Positions 1 through 6,416 of a DNA stretch of 9,992 nucleotides are shown here, in pieces (position 1 is the first letter of the stretch; every line of letters begins with the position of its first letter). Under the pieces are notes generated by a model. That model did no database searches. It worked only from the letters and a program-made list of their open reading frames with translations, and was not told the origin of the DNA. A program made the position numbers and the translations under genes. Source of the stretch: an uncultured Clostridia bacterium (GTDB taxonomy: Bacteria; Bacillota_A; Clostridia; TANB77; CAG-508); contig CAQOYX010000056.1 of NCBI GenBank assembly GCA_948852375.1, positions 1 through 9,992 on the forward strand, in the 5' to 3' direction.

Positions 1-2
1 AC

Positions 3-31
3 TTGATTATTTGTTTTTTTAATAATATAAT
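3..31 (+). promoter_or_regulatory. Sigma-A-type promoter of the carbohydrate-binding protein gene
   Basis: A -35 box TTGATT (3-8) and a consensus -10 box TATAAT (26-31) are separated by 17 bases, the optimal spacing. Predicted transcription start is near 38, giving a leader of about 30 bases before the ATG at 67. Spacing and box quality are read from the sequence; activity is inferred. Confidence 0.65.
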
Positions 32-66
32 ATCTTTACAAAAGATAAATGAGGAGAGATTTTATA

Positions 67-531
67 ATGGAATTAACTAAGAATATATTTTTTAATACAG
101 ATAAATTGCTTGAAAATACTACTATTAAGATTTCTTATACAGGTAAATTGTTTAGTGAAAATGCTGAAAAAGTATTTATTCATTATGGTTTTGGTGAGTT
201 TTGGGATAGTTTAAACGAAGCCGAAATGAAAAAAACAGAACTTGGCTTTCAAGCAGAAATTGAACTTGGCTCTTTTGATACTTTTAATTTCTGTTTTAAT
301 GATGGAAATGGTTCTTGGGATAATAATAATGGTAGTAACTATATTTTTCCTATTGAAAAGAATATTATGTCTTTAGTTACTACTGAACAAGATGGCTTCG
401 GATTACTTCCTACAAAAAGATTAAAGAAATCTTATATTTGGAGTAAAAAGGTACGTCTTGCTATATATAAGATTATAACTTATCTTCCAAAAATTATTTC
501 TGGGAATTATAAAAGAAGAGTTAGTGAATAG
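67..531 (+). CDS. Small CBM25/CBM53-like carbohydrate-binding protein
   Basis: The product is 154 residues. Residues about 18-97 resemble a starch-binding beta-sandwich module of the CBM25/CBM53 kind: a VFIHYGFGEFWD strand with aromatic residues (36-47), then FQAEIELGSFDTFNFCFNDG and SWDNNNGSNYIF (61-94), the usual pattern of a module contacting alpha-glucans. The remaining 55 residues are basic (RLKKSYIWSKKVR and KRRVSE) with a hydrophobic stretch near 132-145. No signal peptide or catalytic domain is visible, so it probably acts inside the cell, perhaps on glycogen; that role is inferred. An upstream in-frame ATG at 49 is rejected because it overlaps the ribosome binding site AGGAGAG (52-58), which lies 8 bases before the ATG at 67. 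It has its own promoter and terminator and so is probably monocistronic. Confidence 0.75.
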   Translation: MELTKNIFFNTDKLLENTTIKISYTGKLFSENAEKVFIHYGFGEFWDSLNEAEMKKTELGFQAEIELGSFDTFNFCFNDGNGSWDNNNGSNYIFPIEKNIMSLVTTEQDGFGLLPTKRLKKSYIWSKKVRLAIYKIITYLPKIISGNYKRRVSE

Positions 532-565
532 AATTTTAATAAAAGGTAAACTTTTATTAACTATA

Positions 566-617
566 AAGATACAAAAAATAGAGAATATTATATGCTATTC
601 TCTATTTTTTGTATTTT
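566..617. terminator. Perfect 19-bp hairpin terminator, probably bidirectional
   Basis: Arms 569-587 and 596-614 are exact reverse complements around an 8-base loop, and A-T and G-T pairs extend the stem to 566/617. The arms carry an A6 tract and a T6 tract, so RNA from either strand ends in a U-rich arm. It ends the carbohydrate-binding gene (stop at 531) and lies about 60 bases past the end of the minus-strand prepilin-like gene, so it probably serves both convergent units. Confidence 0.85.
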
Positions 618-678
618 GATAATTCTTTTTATTATTATGCTGTAAAATTTTAATTTTTACCTCATTTTTATTTTATCA

Positions 679-1275
679 CTATTTAATTGTTTCAATATTT
701 GGTATTAAATAAACTCTTCCCTCAAATCCTGAATTAAAGCTAGTTACTTGATATGCATTACTAATTACCAAGATTCCTGTTTCTGCATTATATGATTGTT
801 TCAAAGTATGTCCTCCTATAATCCTGCAATTAGCATCCCAATGATCATACATTACGTATACCCTATAAACAAAATTATCAATTGTTAAATTTTTATAGTC
901 TTCATATATTTCTTTTATGTCAAATGTTGAAGTTACAACTCCATTATTTCCAGTAACATAATTTAATTCACCTATATATATTATTTCATGTTTATTATTA
1001 CTTGGTTTTAATGTACTTTCATCTATATTTGCACTCTTTATTTCATTATTTACTTCATTAGAAAATTTAGCTAAGTTCACTAATTCATCTTCTTGGACAT
1101 TCATATAATTTTTACTTGCCATTGTAGCTATTTTAAATATTCCTCTGTTACCTAATGTTAAATTTAATGTTATTCCTGCTAGTATTAACAACACTATTAT
1201 GGTTATTACTAATGATATCAAGGTTATTCCTTTTTTTTCATCCTTTTTATACACGCTTCTTTGCTTTCTATTCAT
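679..1275 (-). CDS. Prepilin-like protein with type IV N-terminal methylation signal
   Basis: The product is 198 residues. It begins with a short basic leader (MNRKQRSVYKKDEKKG) followed by ITLISLVITIIVLLILAG, the prepilin leader and hydrophobic helix. A type IV prepilin peptidase would cut after Gly16. The usual glutamate at mature position +5 is serine here (Ser21), a variant I associate with many clostridial surface proteins. After the helix (about 17-38) comes an alpha-helical linker, then a soluble domain (about 95-198) with many aromatic and beta-prone residues that I do not recognise. It is probably anchored in the membrane or a pseudopilus, facing outward. The site GAGGGG lies 10 bases before the ATG. 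The gene starts 42 bases after the SDR gene ends and is probably the last gene of that operon. No other pilus assembly genes are present, so a role in a true pilus is unproven. Confidence 0.7.
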   Translation of the reverse strand: MNRKQRSVYKKDEKKGITLISLVITIIVLLILAGITLNLTLGNRGIFKIATMASKNYMNVQEDELVNLAKFSNEVNNEIKSANIDESTLKPSNNKHEIIYIGELNYVTGNNGVVTSTFDIKEIYEDYKNLTIDNFVYRVYVMYDHWDANCRIIGGHTLKQSYNAETGILVISNAYQVTSFNSGFEGRVYLIPNIETIK

Positions 1276-1317
1276 TTCTTTAGTTCCCCTCTTTTTTACC
1301 TTTTTTGAATTTATCTT

Positions 1318-2043
1318 TTATATCAACCATCCTCCATTAGGAGATATTATTTGTCCTGTAGTATATGTATCTTCTATTAGCCATTCTACACATTTTGCTA
1401 TTTCAGATGGTGTTCCAAACCTCCCCATTGGGATTTGGTTATTTATTTCTTCAATTTCATCTTGAGTAAAGTTTTTATTAATATCTGTCATTACTGCACC
1501 TGGTGCTATTGAATTTACTCTTATTCCTGACGGTGCAAGTTCCTTCGCCAGTGATTTAGTTAACCCATCTATTCCTGCTTTTGTAACAGAGTATGCAGTT
1601 TCGCATGATGCTCCTGTTATTCCCCATATTGATGATACATTTATTATGCAACCTCTTTTATTTTTTATCATCTCTTTTACTATTTCTTGTGTCATATAAA
1701 ATACTGATGTTAGATTTGTCTGTATGATGTTATTCCAGTCTTCATCTGTTATATCTGTAAATAGTTGCCATTTATCAATTCCTGCATTGTTTATTAATAT
1801 GTCTATATATCCAAATTTGTCTTTTGTATATTCTACTAATTGTTTCACATTTTCTCTTTTAGATACATCTGCCTTATAAATTTCTATATTATATCCTTTA
1901 TTTATTAATTCTTGCTTTAGCTGTTTTGCTTGTTTTTCTGATGTATTATAGTTTGCTACTACATTTATATTACTTTTGGCAAGCATTTCTACTATTGCTT
2001 TTCCTATTCCTTTTGCTCCTCCTGTTACTATTGCTGTACTCAT
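1318..2043 (-). CDS. SDR-family NAD(P)-dependent reductase (FabG-like, possibly EF-P 5-aminopentanone reductase YmfI)
   Basis: The product is 241 residues, the usual size for a classical short-chain dehydrogenase. The Rossmann motif TGGAKGIG is at 7-14, NNAG at 85-88 and the catalytic set at Asn110, Ser138, Tyr151 and Lys155 (YSVTK). The ending GQIISPNGG resembles FabG-like enzymes. The block SSIWGITGASCE (138-149) and the C-terminus resemble clostridial proteins annotated as EF-P 5-aminopentanone reductase (YmfI), which reduces the modification on the lysine of elongation factor P. I recall this from family knowledge and could not search it. A plain 3-oxoacyl-ACP reductase is the alternative. 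An in-frame start 22 codons upstream is rejected because AAGGAGG (2049-2055) sits 5 bases before the ATG at 2043. It lies between the GtrII-like and prepilin-like genes, with gaps of 102 and 42 bases. No efp or fatty-acid gene adjoins it. Confidence 0.85.
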   Translation of the reverse strand: MSTAIVTGGAKGIGKAIVEMLAKSNINVVANYNTSEKQAKQLKQELINKGYNIEIYKADVSKRENVKQLVEYTKDKFGYIDILINNAGIDKWQLFTDITDEDWNNIIQTNLTSVFYMTQEIVKEMIKNKRGCIINVSSIWGITGASCETAYSVTKAGIDGLTKSLAKELAPSGIRVNSIAPGAVMTDINKNFTQDEIEEINNQIPMGRFGTPSEIAKCVEWLIEDTYTTGQIISPNGGWLI

Positions 2044-2145
2044 TTTTTCCTCCTTGGACAAATTTTTTAGAAGACACATGTCTCTCTGCCCACTGCATGT
2101 TTTTTGCATGAACTATTATTGTGTCTATGTTGTATTTTTTCTTTG

Positions 2146-3727
2146 TTAATCACTCAATTTTACTACTACTATACCATTTATTATTTTTATACTACCTTTT
2201 TGGGGATAATTTTTCATTTGCTTATATTCCGCTTCTTCATATATTTTATCACGTTCTTCGTCTGTTGCAAGATTTATATTTACTCCTATATATTCATATA
2301 TTGCTTTTTTCCAACTTTCCATATTCCCCCACCACATCGTTGGTATATCTGCTATAAATCCCCATGTTCTTTCATATATTTTCTTTGCTTCTAAACTTGT
2401 ATTTTTTTTGTTAAAGTATTGGTTATTTTCTAATCCTCCTAAAAATGCTACTGGCATTTCTGGAGTATAGCCATCTAAATTTTCTATTCCGTGTTATTAT
2501 TCTTTCTGATGTAGCTATTGATTGGTTTTGCATTGTTTTTATTGCTATATATGATGCATTATCTTGCCATGTATAGTTCCATGTTATTATTATACTTGCT
2601 ATTATGATTACATATTTTATTATGTTTGTACAGTTTGTTTTTTGTTGTAGTTCTAGTATTTTGAAGAATATTGGAAATATATATATCATTGAACATGCCA
2701 TTAGTATATGTATGTCTACATCTGGTACCATTATTTCTATTATTCCAAAACATATTGGTGCTAGTATTATGTATATTATAGCAAGACATGTGTTTGTCTT
2801 TTTTTCGTATACTTTGTTTTTTATTATTATGTGTATTAAAGCTATTGTCATTACTCCAAATATAATGATATATATTAAGTTTGTATGCCATATTGTGTTT
2901 GGTATCATTTCATCATTAAAATAGTAGTTTAAAAAGCTTTTATAACTTTGTGGTAATAATTCTGGAAATTTTTTTAAGGTACTTAATCCTATTTCATTTG
3001 CTCCACTATATCCACTTGCTGGCACTCCTCTTATTAATAGTGCTGTGTGTGATAATGCATAGAACATTGTTATTCCTAATATTCCTATTATAATGTATTT
3101 CCAAAGGTTTTTAAATATTTGCTTTTTGTCTTGTTTGTTTAGTGCATCTATTATGAGAGTAGCTATACATAATACCATTGTTACTGATATATAGGTTTGA
3201 TATATTCCCATTGATAATGCAATCATTAGCCCTGCAAGAGGTATTGCCCATTTTTTGTTTTTGTATTTTTTTATTACTAATACTGCTATTGTTGCAAGTA
3301 ACATTCCTAGTATATATGCATCTGAGCAATAGAAGAATGTTAGTGTTGCTGATATGTTTGGTGCTACTGCAAATATTATTCCTGTTATGTATTTAAAATA
3401 TTTATTTTTTATTTCTAGTATTTCTATTACTAATATTACTGTTATTCCTAATAATATACTACTTATGATGCTTGCAAGTATTGGTGATACGATGTTTCCT
3501 TTTATCATTTGTATAAAATATAAGCCAAATCTTAATAGCATTATTTCCCATACGTCTGCTTGATGGTATATGCTATTTAATAATGTATCTGGTCCTGTAA
3601 TCATTAATGCATAAAGTTCAAAGTGTACTATACTGAATGTTATTACTGTTACTAAAAATATTTTCATTTTTTCTTTATTATATGGTATTTTTATTTCTTG
3701 CATTTCCTTTTTTAATAATTGTTTCAT
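2146..3727 (-). pseudogene. GtrII-like membrane glucosyltransferase, broken by a single-base frameshift near 2489
   Basis: The first reading frame (3727 down to 2423) encodes a polytopic membrane protein with a cytoplasmic N-terminus and about 9-11 hydrophobic helices, consistent with the GtrII glucosyltransferase family (PF14264) that transfers glucose from a lipid carrier to surface polysaccharide. The C-terminal 100 or so residues continue in another frame (down to 2146). Removing one C from the CC at 2489-2490 (a G on the coding strand) joins them smoothly as ITRIENLDGYTPEMPVAFLG and gives about 526 residues, normal for the family. The C-terminal tail (WGFIADIPTMWWGNMESW and beyond) looks well conserved. 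The start is supported by GGAGG (3734-3738), 6 bases before the ATG. It is first in a probable operon with the SDR and prepilin-like genes. Whether this is a true mutation or a sequencing error cannot be told here. The family call is from recall of its hydrophobic pattern and tail. Confidence 0.7.
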
Positions 3728-3747
3728 TTCTTTCCTCCATTTTTATA

Positions 3748-3761
3748 AAAACATATGTTTT
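3748..3761. repeat. Perfect 14-bp palindrome AAAACATATGTTTT
   Basis: This fully self-complementary site lies 21-34 bases upstream of the GtrII-like start codon, inside the predicted leader. Its position fits an operator, but palindromes of A and T are common in such DNA, and no matching regulator is identified. Confidence 0.35.
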
Positions 3762-3808
3762 GGAAGTGTATGATGTTCATAAAGCCAATAAAAAAGTTAT
3801 TAATCAAG

Positions 3809-3817
3809 ATTATATCA
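3809..3817 (-). promoter_or_regulatory. Extended -10 promoter element upstream of the GtrII-like operon
   Basis: Read on the minus strand this is TGATATAAT, a consensus -10 box with the TGn extension that can replace a good -35 box. No convincing -35 is visible. Transcription would begin near 3802, leaving a leader of about 75 bases that contains the 3748-3761 palindrome. Confidence 0.4.
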
Positions 3818-3837
3818 ATACTGCTGAGTTTTATTAA

Positions 3838-3911
3838 TGGTGCCACTTCTTAGATTCGACTCTGCTACCCCTTGCATTACAAGTATGGTGTTACCCGTAT
3901 TGTTAGTCAGC
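3838..3911 (-). pseudogene. Decayed tRNA-Thr(UGU)-like sequence
   Basis: On the minus strand the last 50 or so bases read like the 3' two thirds of a clostridial tRNA-Thr: anticodon loop CTTGTAA (anticodon UGU, plus-strand 3879-3881), the downstream half-stem TGCAA, GGGGTAGCAG, a TCGAATC T-loop core, and acceptor end AAGTGGC with an encoded ACCA. The total of 74 bases from GCTGACT to ACCA is also tRNA-sized. However, the 5' half of the anticodon stem (CCATA) no longer pairs with TGCAA, the T-arm does not fold, one T of the TTCGAAT loop appears lost, and the acceptor pairs only in part. A functional tRNA is therefore unlikely. It may be a dead duplicate or the remnant of an element that integrated at a tRNA 3' end. 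The local base composition is richer in G+C than its surroundings. Confidence 0.45.
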
Positions 3912-3972
3912 TTTGTTTAACTCTTCTAATACAACTATTATATTAATTTTTCATTTATATTTCAATATATAT

Positions 3973-4232
3973 ATGGAAATTAACCAAAAATTTTTAAAGC
4001 TAGAAGTGTTATTAAAAATAAACGAATATAACATTTTAAATGATTATGGAAAAATAAAAATAGAAATAGCATATAAATTGGCTTTAGATGATATAAAAAG
4101 TATAGAGTTATACAATATAAAAATTATATTTCAAACTTTGATGAGTTAGTATCAGAAATAAAAAATTTAAATAACATCTGGGCGATACATTACATGTATA
4201 GAGGAGATAGTTTAATAGCTATCTCTTTTTGA
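3973..4232 (+). pseudogene. Unrecognised short ORF, broken at an A-run
   Basis: The frame starting at 3973 (MEINQKFLKLEVLLKINEYN...) runs to a stop at 4149. A second open frame then runs to a TGA at 4230-4232. Restoring one A to the A5 run at 4119-4123 joins them as ...KSIELYNIKNYISNFDEL... and gives a smooth protein of 86 residues, ending IWAIHYMYRGDSLIAISF. I recognise no family. No ribosome binding site precedes 3973, so the true N-terminus may be lost, and the piece may be the C-terminal remnant of a larger gene. The last codons are formed by the terminator hairpin at 4204-4225, which the convergent TetR-type gene also uses. The repair by one base and the coding-like composition support a former gene; chance is still possible. 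Confidence 0.4.
4204..4230 (+). terminator. Hairpin terminator between convergent genes
   Basis: Arms GAGATAG (4204-4210) and CTATCTC (4219-4225) flank an 8-base loop and are followed by T5 (4226-4230), a compact intrinsic terminator for + strand transcription. Its bases also encode the C-terminal residues KRDSY of the TetR-type protein on the other strand. A U-tract for the minus strand is not evident. Confidence 0.65.
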
Positions 4233-4739
4233 AATATAGAAATTATTAAATATATTTGCTAATTCTTGAGGTGTTTCCTTAAAATTATTCTTAATCCAAT
4301 AATAGTAAAGATTATATAAGCCTCCAGAAATAAAAGCATAATAATATATTTCATTAGAATTTTTAGCTTTTGCTAAAAATATTCTATCAAATTCATCTTT
4401 TAAATAATGTATCATATTAGCTTTATATAGCAAAATAGCAATATCTTTATTTTTTTCTAAATGAACAAATAGTTTAATAATATAATTTGAAAAGTCATTT
4501 GGTGTATATACTATTTTACTTGTTTTTATAAAGCTGTCTGTAATATTATTCACATAATATTTAATAATATCATCTTTACTCTTGAAATTACGATAAATAG
4601 TTATATGAGACAATCCTGCTTTATCAGTAATTTCTTTGTTAGTTATAGAAGAAAATTTTTTCTTTTTCATTAAAGTTATAAGAGCTTCTGCAATATATTT
4701 TTTAGATAATTCACTTTGTAATTCCATTGTTATAAACAC
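4212..4739 (-). CDS. TetR/AcrR-family transcriptional regulator
   Basis: The product is up to 175 residues with the classic N-terminal TetR DNA-binding domain: helix-turn-helix at about 33-52 (ITNKEITDKAGLSHITIYRNF), followed by KSKDDIIKYYV leading into helix 4. The C-terminal ligand domain (about 65-175) is helical, with a YYYAFISGGLYNLYYYWI segment (about 132-149) typical of the effector and dimer region; the ligand cannot be deduced. The start is uncertain. The GTG at 4739 is only 3 bases after AAGGA (4743-4747), while the ATG at 4727 lies 15 bases after it. The gene is divergent from the membrane peptide and hydrolase genes, and a palindromic operator lies at their promoter, so it most likely represses them and perhaps itself. 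The C-terminus overlaps the terminator hairpin at 4204-4225. Confidence 0.85.
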   Translation of the reverse strand: MFITMELQSELSKKYIAEALITLMKKKKFSSITNKEITDKAGLSHITIYRNFKSKDDIIKYYVNNITDSFIKTSKIVYTPNDFSNYIIKLFVHLEKNKDIAILLYKANMIHYLKDEFDRIFLAKAKNSNEIYYYAFISGGLYNLYYYWIKNNFKETPQELANIFNNFYISKRDSY

Positions 4740-4770
4740 TATTCCTTTCTAACACTTGTAAGTTTTAGTA

Positions 4771-4798
4771 TTGTATAAAAAGATTTATATGCTATAAT
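4771..4798 (+). promoter_or_regulatory. Promoter of the membrane peptide and hydrolase operon
   Basis: TTGTAT (4771-4776) and TATAAT (4793-4798) are spaced by 16 bases. The predicted start of transcription, about 4805, falls within the inverted repeat at 4804-4819, the usual arrangement for a TetR-repressed promoter. Confidence 0.6.
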
Positions 4799-4803
4799 AT
4801 AGA

Positions 4804-4819
4804 TGTTATAAAAATAACA
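4804..4819. promoter_or_regulatory. Probable TetR-type operator TGTTATAAAAATAACA
   Basis: Perfect 6-bp arms TGTTAT and ATAACA surround AAAA. The site lies just downstream of the -10 box, between the TetR-type gene and the genes it faces. Its size and position fit binding of a TetR dimer that blocks the start of transcription. A weaker imperfect repeat around 4751-4766 (AACACTTGTAAGTTTT), next to the regulator's own start, could be a second site. Binding is inferred. Confidence 0.55.
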
Positions 4820-4852
4820 CTATTTTCATATTAAGTCAAGGAGGTAAAAATT

Positions 4853-4984
4853 ATGTTTGAAAAGAAACAAGTTATTGTTTTTGTTGTTATAGCAATTTTA
4901 GGCATTATTTTAGGTCGTTTAGCTTTCAGAGCTTTTCTAAATATGTTAGTTGGGGGAACTATGTTTGGAGGTAATATACTATGA
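4853..4984 (+). CDS. 43-residue single-span membrane peptide
   Basis: The peptide starts MFEKKQVIVFVVIAILG, has one strongly hydrophobic helix at about residues 7-20, then LGRLAFRAF and a glycine-rich end (VGGTMFGGNIL). The ribosome binding site AAGGAGGT (4838-4845), 7 bases from the ATG, is among the best in the window, and a promoter and operator lie directly upstream. Its stop overlaps the hydrolase start as ATGA (4981-4984), a sign of translational coupling, so the two are probably made together. The lysines before the helix suggest an N-in orientation. I recognise no family. It could be a partner that anchors or stabilises the hydrolase, which itself begins with a membrane helix, or a leader peptide that only assists translation. 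Its function is unknown, but the expression signals make it a convincing gene. Confidence 0.75.
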   Translation: MFEKKQVIVFVVIAILGIILGRLAFRAFLNMLVGGTMFGGNIL

Positions 4985-5961
4985 ATGAAAAGAAAAGAGG
5001 TAAAGGAATGTTTGTATTTATTTGTATATTAGTATTTATGTTTTCATTTATTATAGGAATAGTATCAAAAACAGCTATAAAACCTGCTTGGGCAAAAAAA
5101 TATAATATTGCTTGGAGTGATGAGTTAGGTATAAAATATGCTGATATATCTTATGGAAAAGGTGAAGCAAATAAATTTGATTTATATTTGCCAAAAAATA
5201 ATTCTAAAAGTAATTATGGATTAGTTGTTTACATACACGCAGGAGGTTTTACAGCAGGAGATAAATCTGATGATGTAGAAATGTTATCTTGGCTTTGTTC
5301 AAAAGGCTATGTTGCAGCAGGTATTAACTATACTTTAAGAACAGAAGAAAATACTGCAAGTGTTTTAACTCAATCTAACGAAATAAAAAAAGCTATTCCT
5401 GTTGTGATAGAAAAAGCAAGAGCATATGGATATAATATAAACGAAATGACTATATCTGGAGGAAGTGCGGGACATTGTTTAGCAATGATTTATGCTTACA
5501 GAGATTGTAATGAAAGTCCAGTACCTCTTAAGCTTACTTTTGGGGCAGTTGGACCTTCAAGTTTCTATTTTGAAGATTGGGGAATATTTGGATTAGGACA
5601 AGATACAGATGAATCAATACAAGCTGGAGCATATTTATTTAGTGTAATGAGTGGCGAAGAAATAACACAAGAAATGATAAAAGATGGTTCTTATTTAGAA
5701 AAGGTAAAACCAATTTCTGCATCAGATTGGATAACAAAAGATTCTGTTCCAACTGTTGTAGCTTATGGAACTTATGACAAAGTACAACCATTTCTTGCAT
5801 CAAAAAGATTGTTAAAAACATTACAAGATAATAATATTGATTATAAATTTTTTGAGATGACACATTCAGGACATGGACTTCAAAATGATAACAAATTATA
5901 TCAAAAATATATGGAAACAGTAGAAGAATATCTTGAAAAGTATATGCCAGTTCAAAAATAA
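4981..5961 (+). CDS. Membrane-anchored alpha/beta hydrolase (esterase/lipase-like)
   Basis: The product is 326 residues. It begins with a basic cytoplasmic end (MNEKKRGKG) and a hydrophobic helix (about 10-29) that acts as a signal anchor or uncleaved signal, so the enzyme should face outward. The hydrolase fold follows. The oxyanion-hole motif is HAGGF (86-90), a variant of HGGG of the hormone-sensitive lipase and BD-FAE type. The nucleophile is Ser162 in GGSAGH (160-165), the acid probably Asp266 (YGTYDKVQP) and the base His298 (SGHGL), with His295 nearby. All three catalytic residues are present. Likely substrates are carboxylic esters, possibly acyl or acetyl groups on glycans or lipids; the exact one cannot be read. 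The start overlaps the stop of the 43-residue peptide (ATGA), and expression is probably under the divergent TetR-type repressor. No clear terminator follows. Confidence 0.85.
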   Translation: MNEKKRGKGMFVFICILVFMFSFIIGIVSKTAIKPAWAKKYNIAWSDELGIKYADISYGKGEANKFDLYLPKNNSKSNYGLVVYIHAGGFTAGDKSDDVEMLSWLCSKGYVAAGINYTLRTEENTASVLTQSNEIKKAIPVVIEKARAYGYNINEMTISGGSAGHCLAMIYAYRDCNESPVPLKLTFGAVGPSSFYFEDWGIFGLGQDTDESIQAGAYLFSVMSGEEITQEMIKDGSYLEKVKPISASDWITKDSVPTVVAYGTYDKVQPFLASKRLLKTLQDNNIDYKFFEMTHSGHGLQNDNKLYQKYMETVEEYLEKYMPVQK

Positions 5962-5995
5962 AATTAGAAACATATTAAGATACAAGGCAATTTCA

Positions 5996-6025
5996 TTGAA
6001 AATTATCTATCTTTTATGTTATAAT
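5996..6025 (+). promoter_or_regulatory. Extended -10 promoter of the DUF4180 gene
   Basis: TTGAAA (5996-6001) and TATAAT (6020-6025) are 18 bases apart, and the -10 box carries a TGn extension (6017-6019). Transcription would begin near 6032, leaving a leader of about 29 bases before the ATG at 6061. The gene therefore need not depend on readthrough from the hydrolase. Confidence 0.65.
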
Positions 6026-6060
6026 TATCTCAAGAAATTACAATTTTGAAAGGAGCAAAA

Positions 6061-6411
6061 ATGGAAACAAAAATTATAAACGATATAGCAATAGTAAAAA
6101 GCAATGAAATTATAATAAAAGATGTTCAATCAGCAATAGATTTTATTATGACTATCAAATATGAAACAAACTGCAATAAAATAGCATTGAATAAAGATGC
6201 AATAATAGAAAATTTCTTTATATTAAGTAAAGGATTAGCAGGAGAAATTTTACAAAAATTTATAAATTATCATACAAAATTTGCTATATATGGAGATTAT
6301 TCAAAATATACAAGTAAACCATTAAAAGATTTCATATATGAAAGCAATAATGGAAAAGATATATTTTTTGTAGAAAATGAAGATGAAGCAATAAAAATGT
6401 TAAGTAAGTAG
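6061..6411 (+). CDS. DUF4180 domain protein
   Basis: The product is 116 residues, about the family length (PF13788), and appears to consist of this one domain. Recognisable parts are the N-terminal strands (KIINDIAIVKSNEIIIKD), the SAIDFIMTIKYETNCNKIALNKDAI segment (about 24-48), the NFFILSKGLAGEILQKFINYHTKFAIYGDY core (about 51-80) and the ending FFVENEDEAIKML. The family is small, cytoplasmic and of unknown biochemical role, reminiscent of STAS-like or SpoIIAA-like folds in its strand-helix pattern; that similarity is only an impression. The start is ATG 6061, because AAAGGAG (6049-6055) lies 5 bases before it. An upstream in-frame TTG at 6046 overlaps that site and is rejected. It has its own promoter and is followed by a weak terminator and a small membrane peptide. 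Confidence 0.75.
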   Translation: METKIINDIAIVKSNEIIIKDVQSAIDFIMTIKYETNCNKIALNKDAIIENFFILSKGLAGEILQKFINYHTKFAIYGDYSKYTSKPLKDFIYESNNGKDIFFVENEDEAIKMLSK

Positions 6412-6416
6412 AACAA

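Noticed and set aside
49..66. Upstream ATG of the carbohydrate-binding gene
   Set aside because: This ATG overlaps the AGGAGAG site that serves the ATG at 67, so it is part of the leader.
2044..2145. Riboswitch or T-box in the 102-base gap
   Set aside because: No T-box core, no recognisable aptamer motif and no terminator/antiterminator pair was found.
1926..2394. Overlapping hydrophobic + strand ORFs
   Set aside because: They are antisense to the SDR start, the intergenic gap and the GtrII-like C-terminus. Their Leu, Phe and Tyr runs reflect the T-rich strand, with no domain and no start signal.
2480..2500. Programmed frameshift in the GtrII-like gene
   Set aside because: There is no slippery run or stimulatory element at CGG, and the family is normally encoded in one frame.
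3637..3837. 66-residue + strand ORF
   Set aside because: Its first part is antisense to the GtrII-like gene and the rest is intergenic. It has no ribosome binding site, and the last 30 residues match no family I know.
3838..3911. Functional tRNA
   Set aside because: The anticodon stem, T stem and most of the acceptor do not pair and the T-loop is short, so only a pseudogene call is supported.
4110..4149. Programmed -1 frameshift at the A-run
   Set aside because: The run does not form a canonical slippery heptamer in the upstream frame, and no stimulatory structure follows. A simple one-base loss explains it better.
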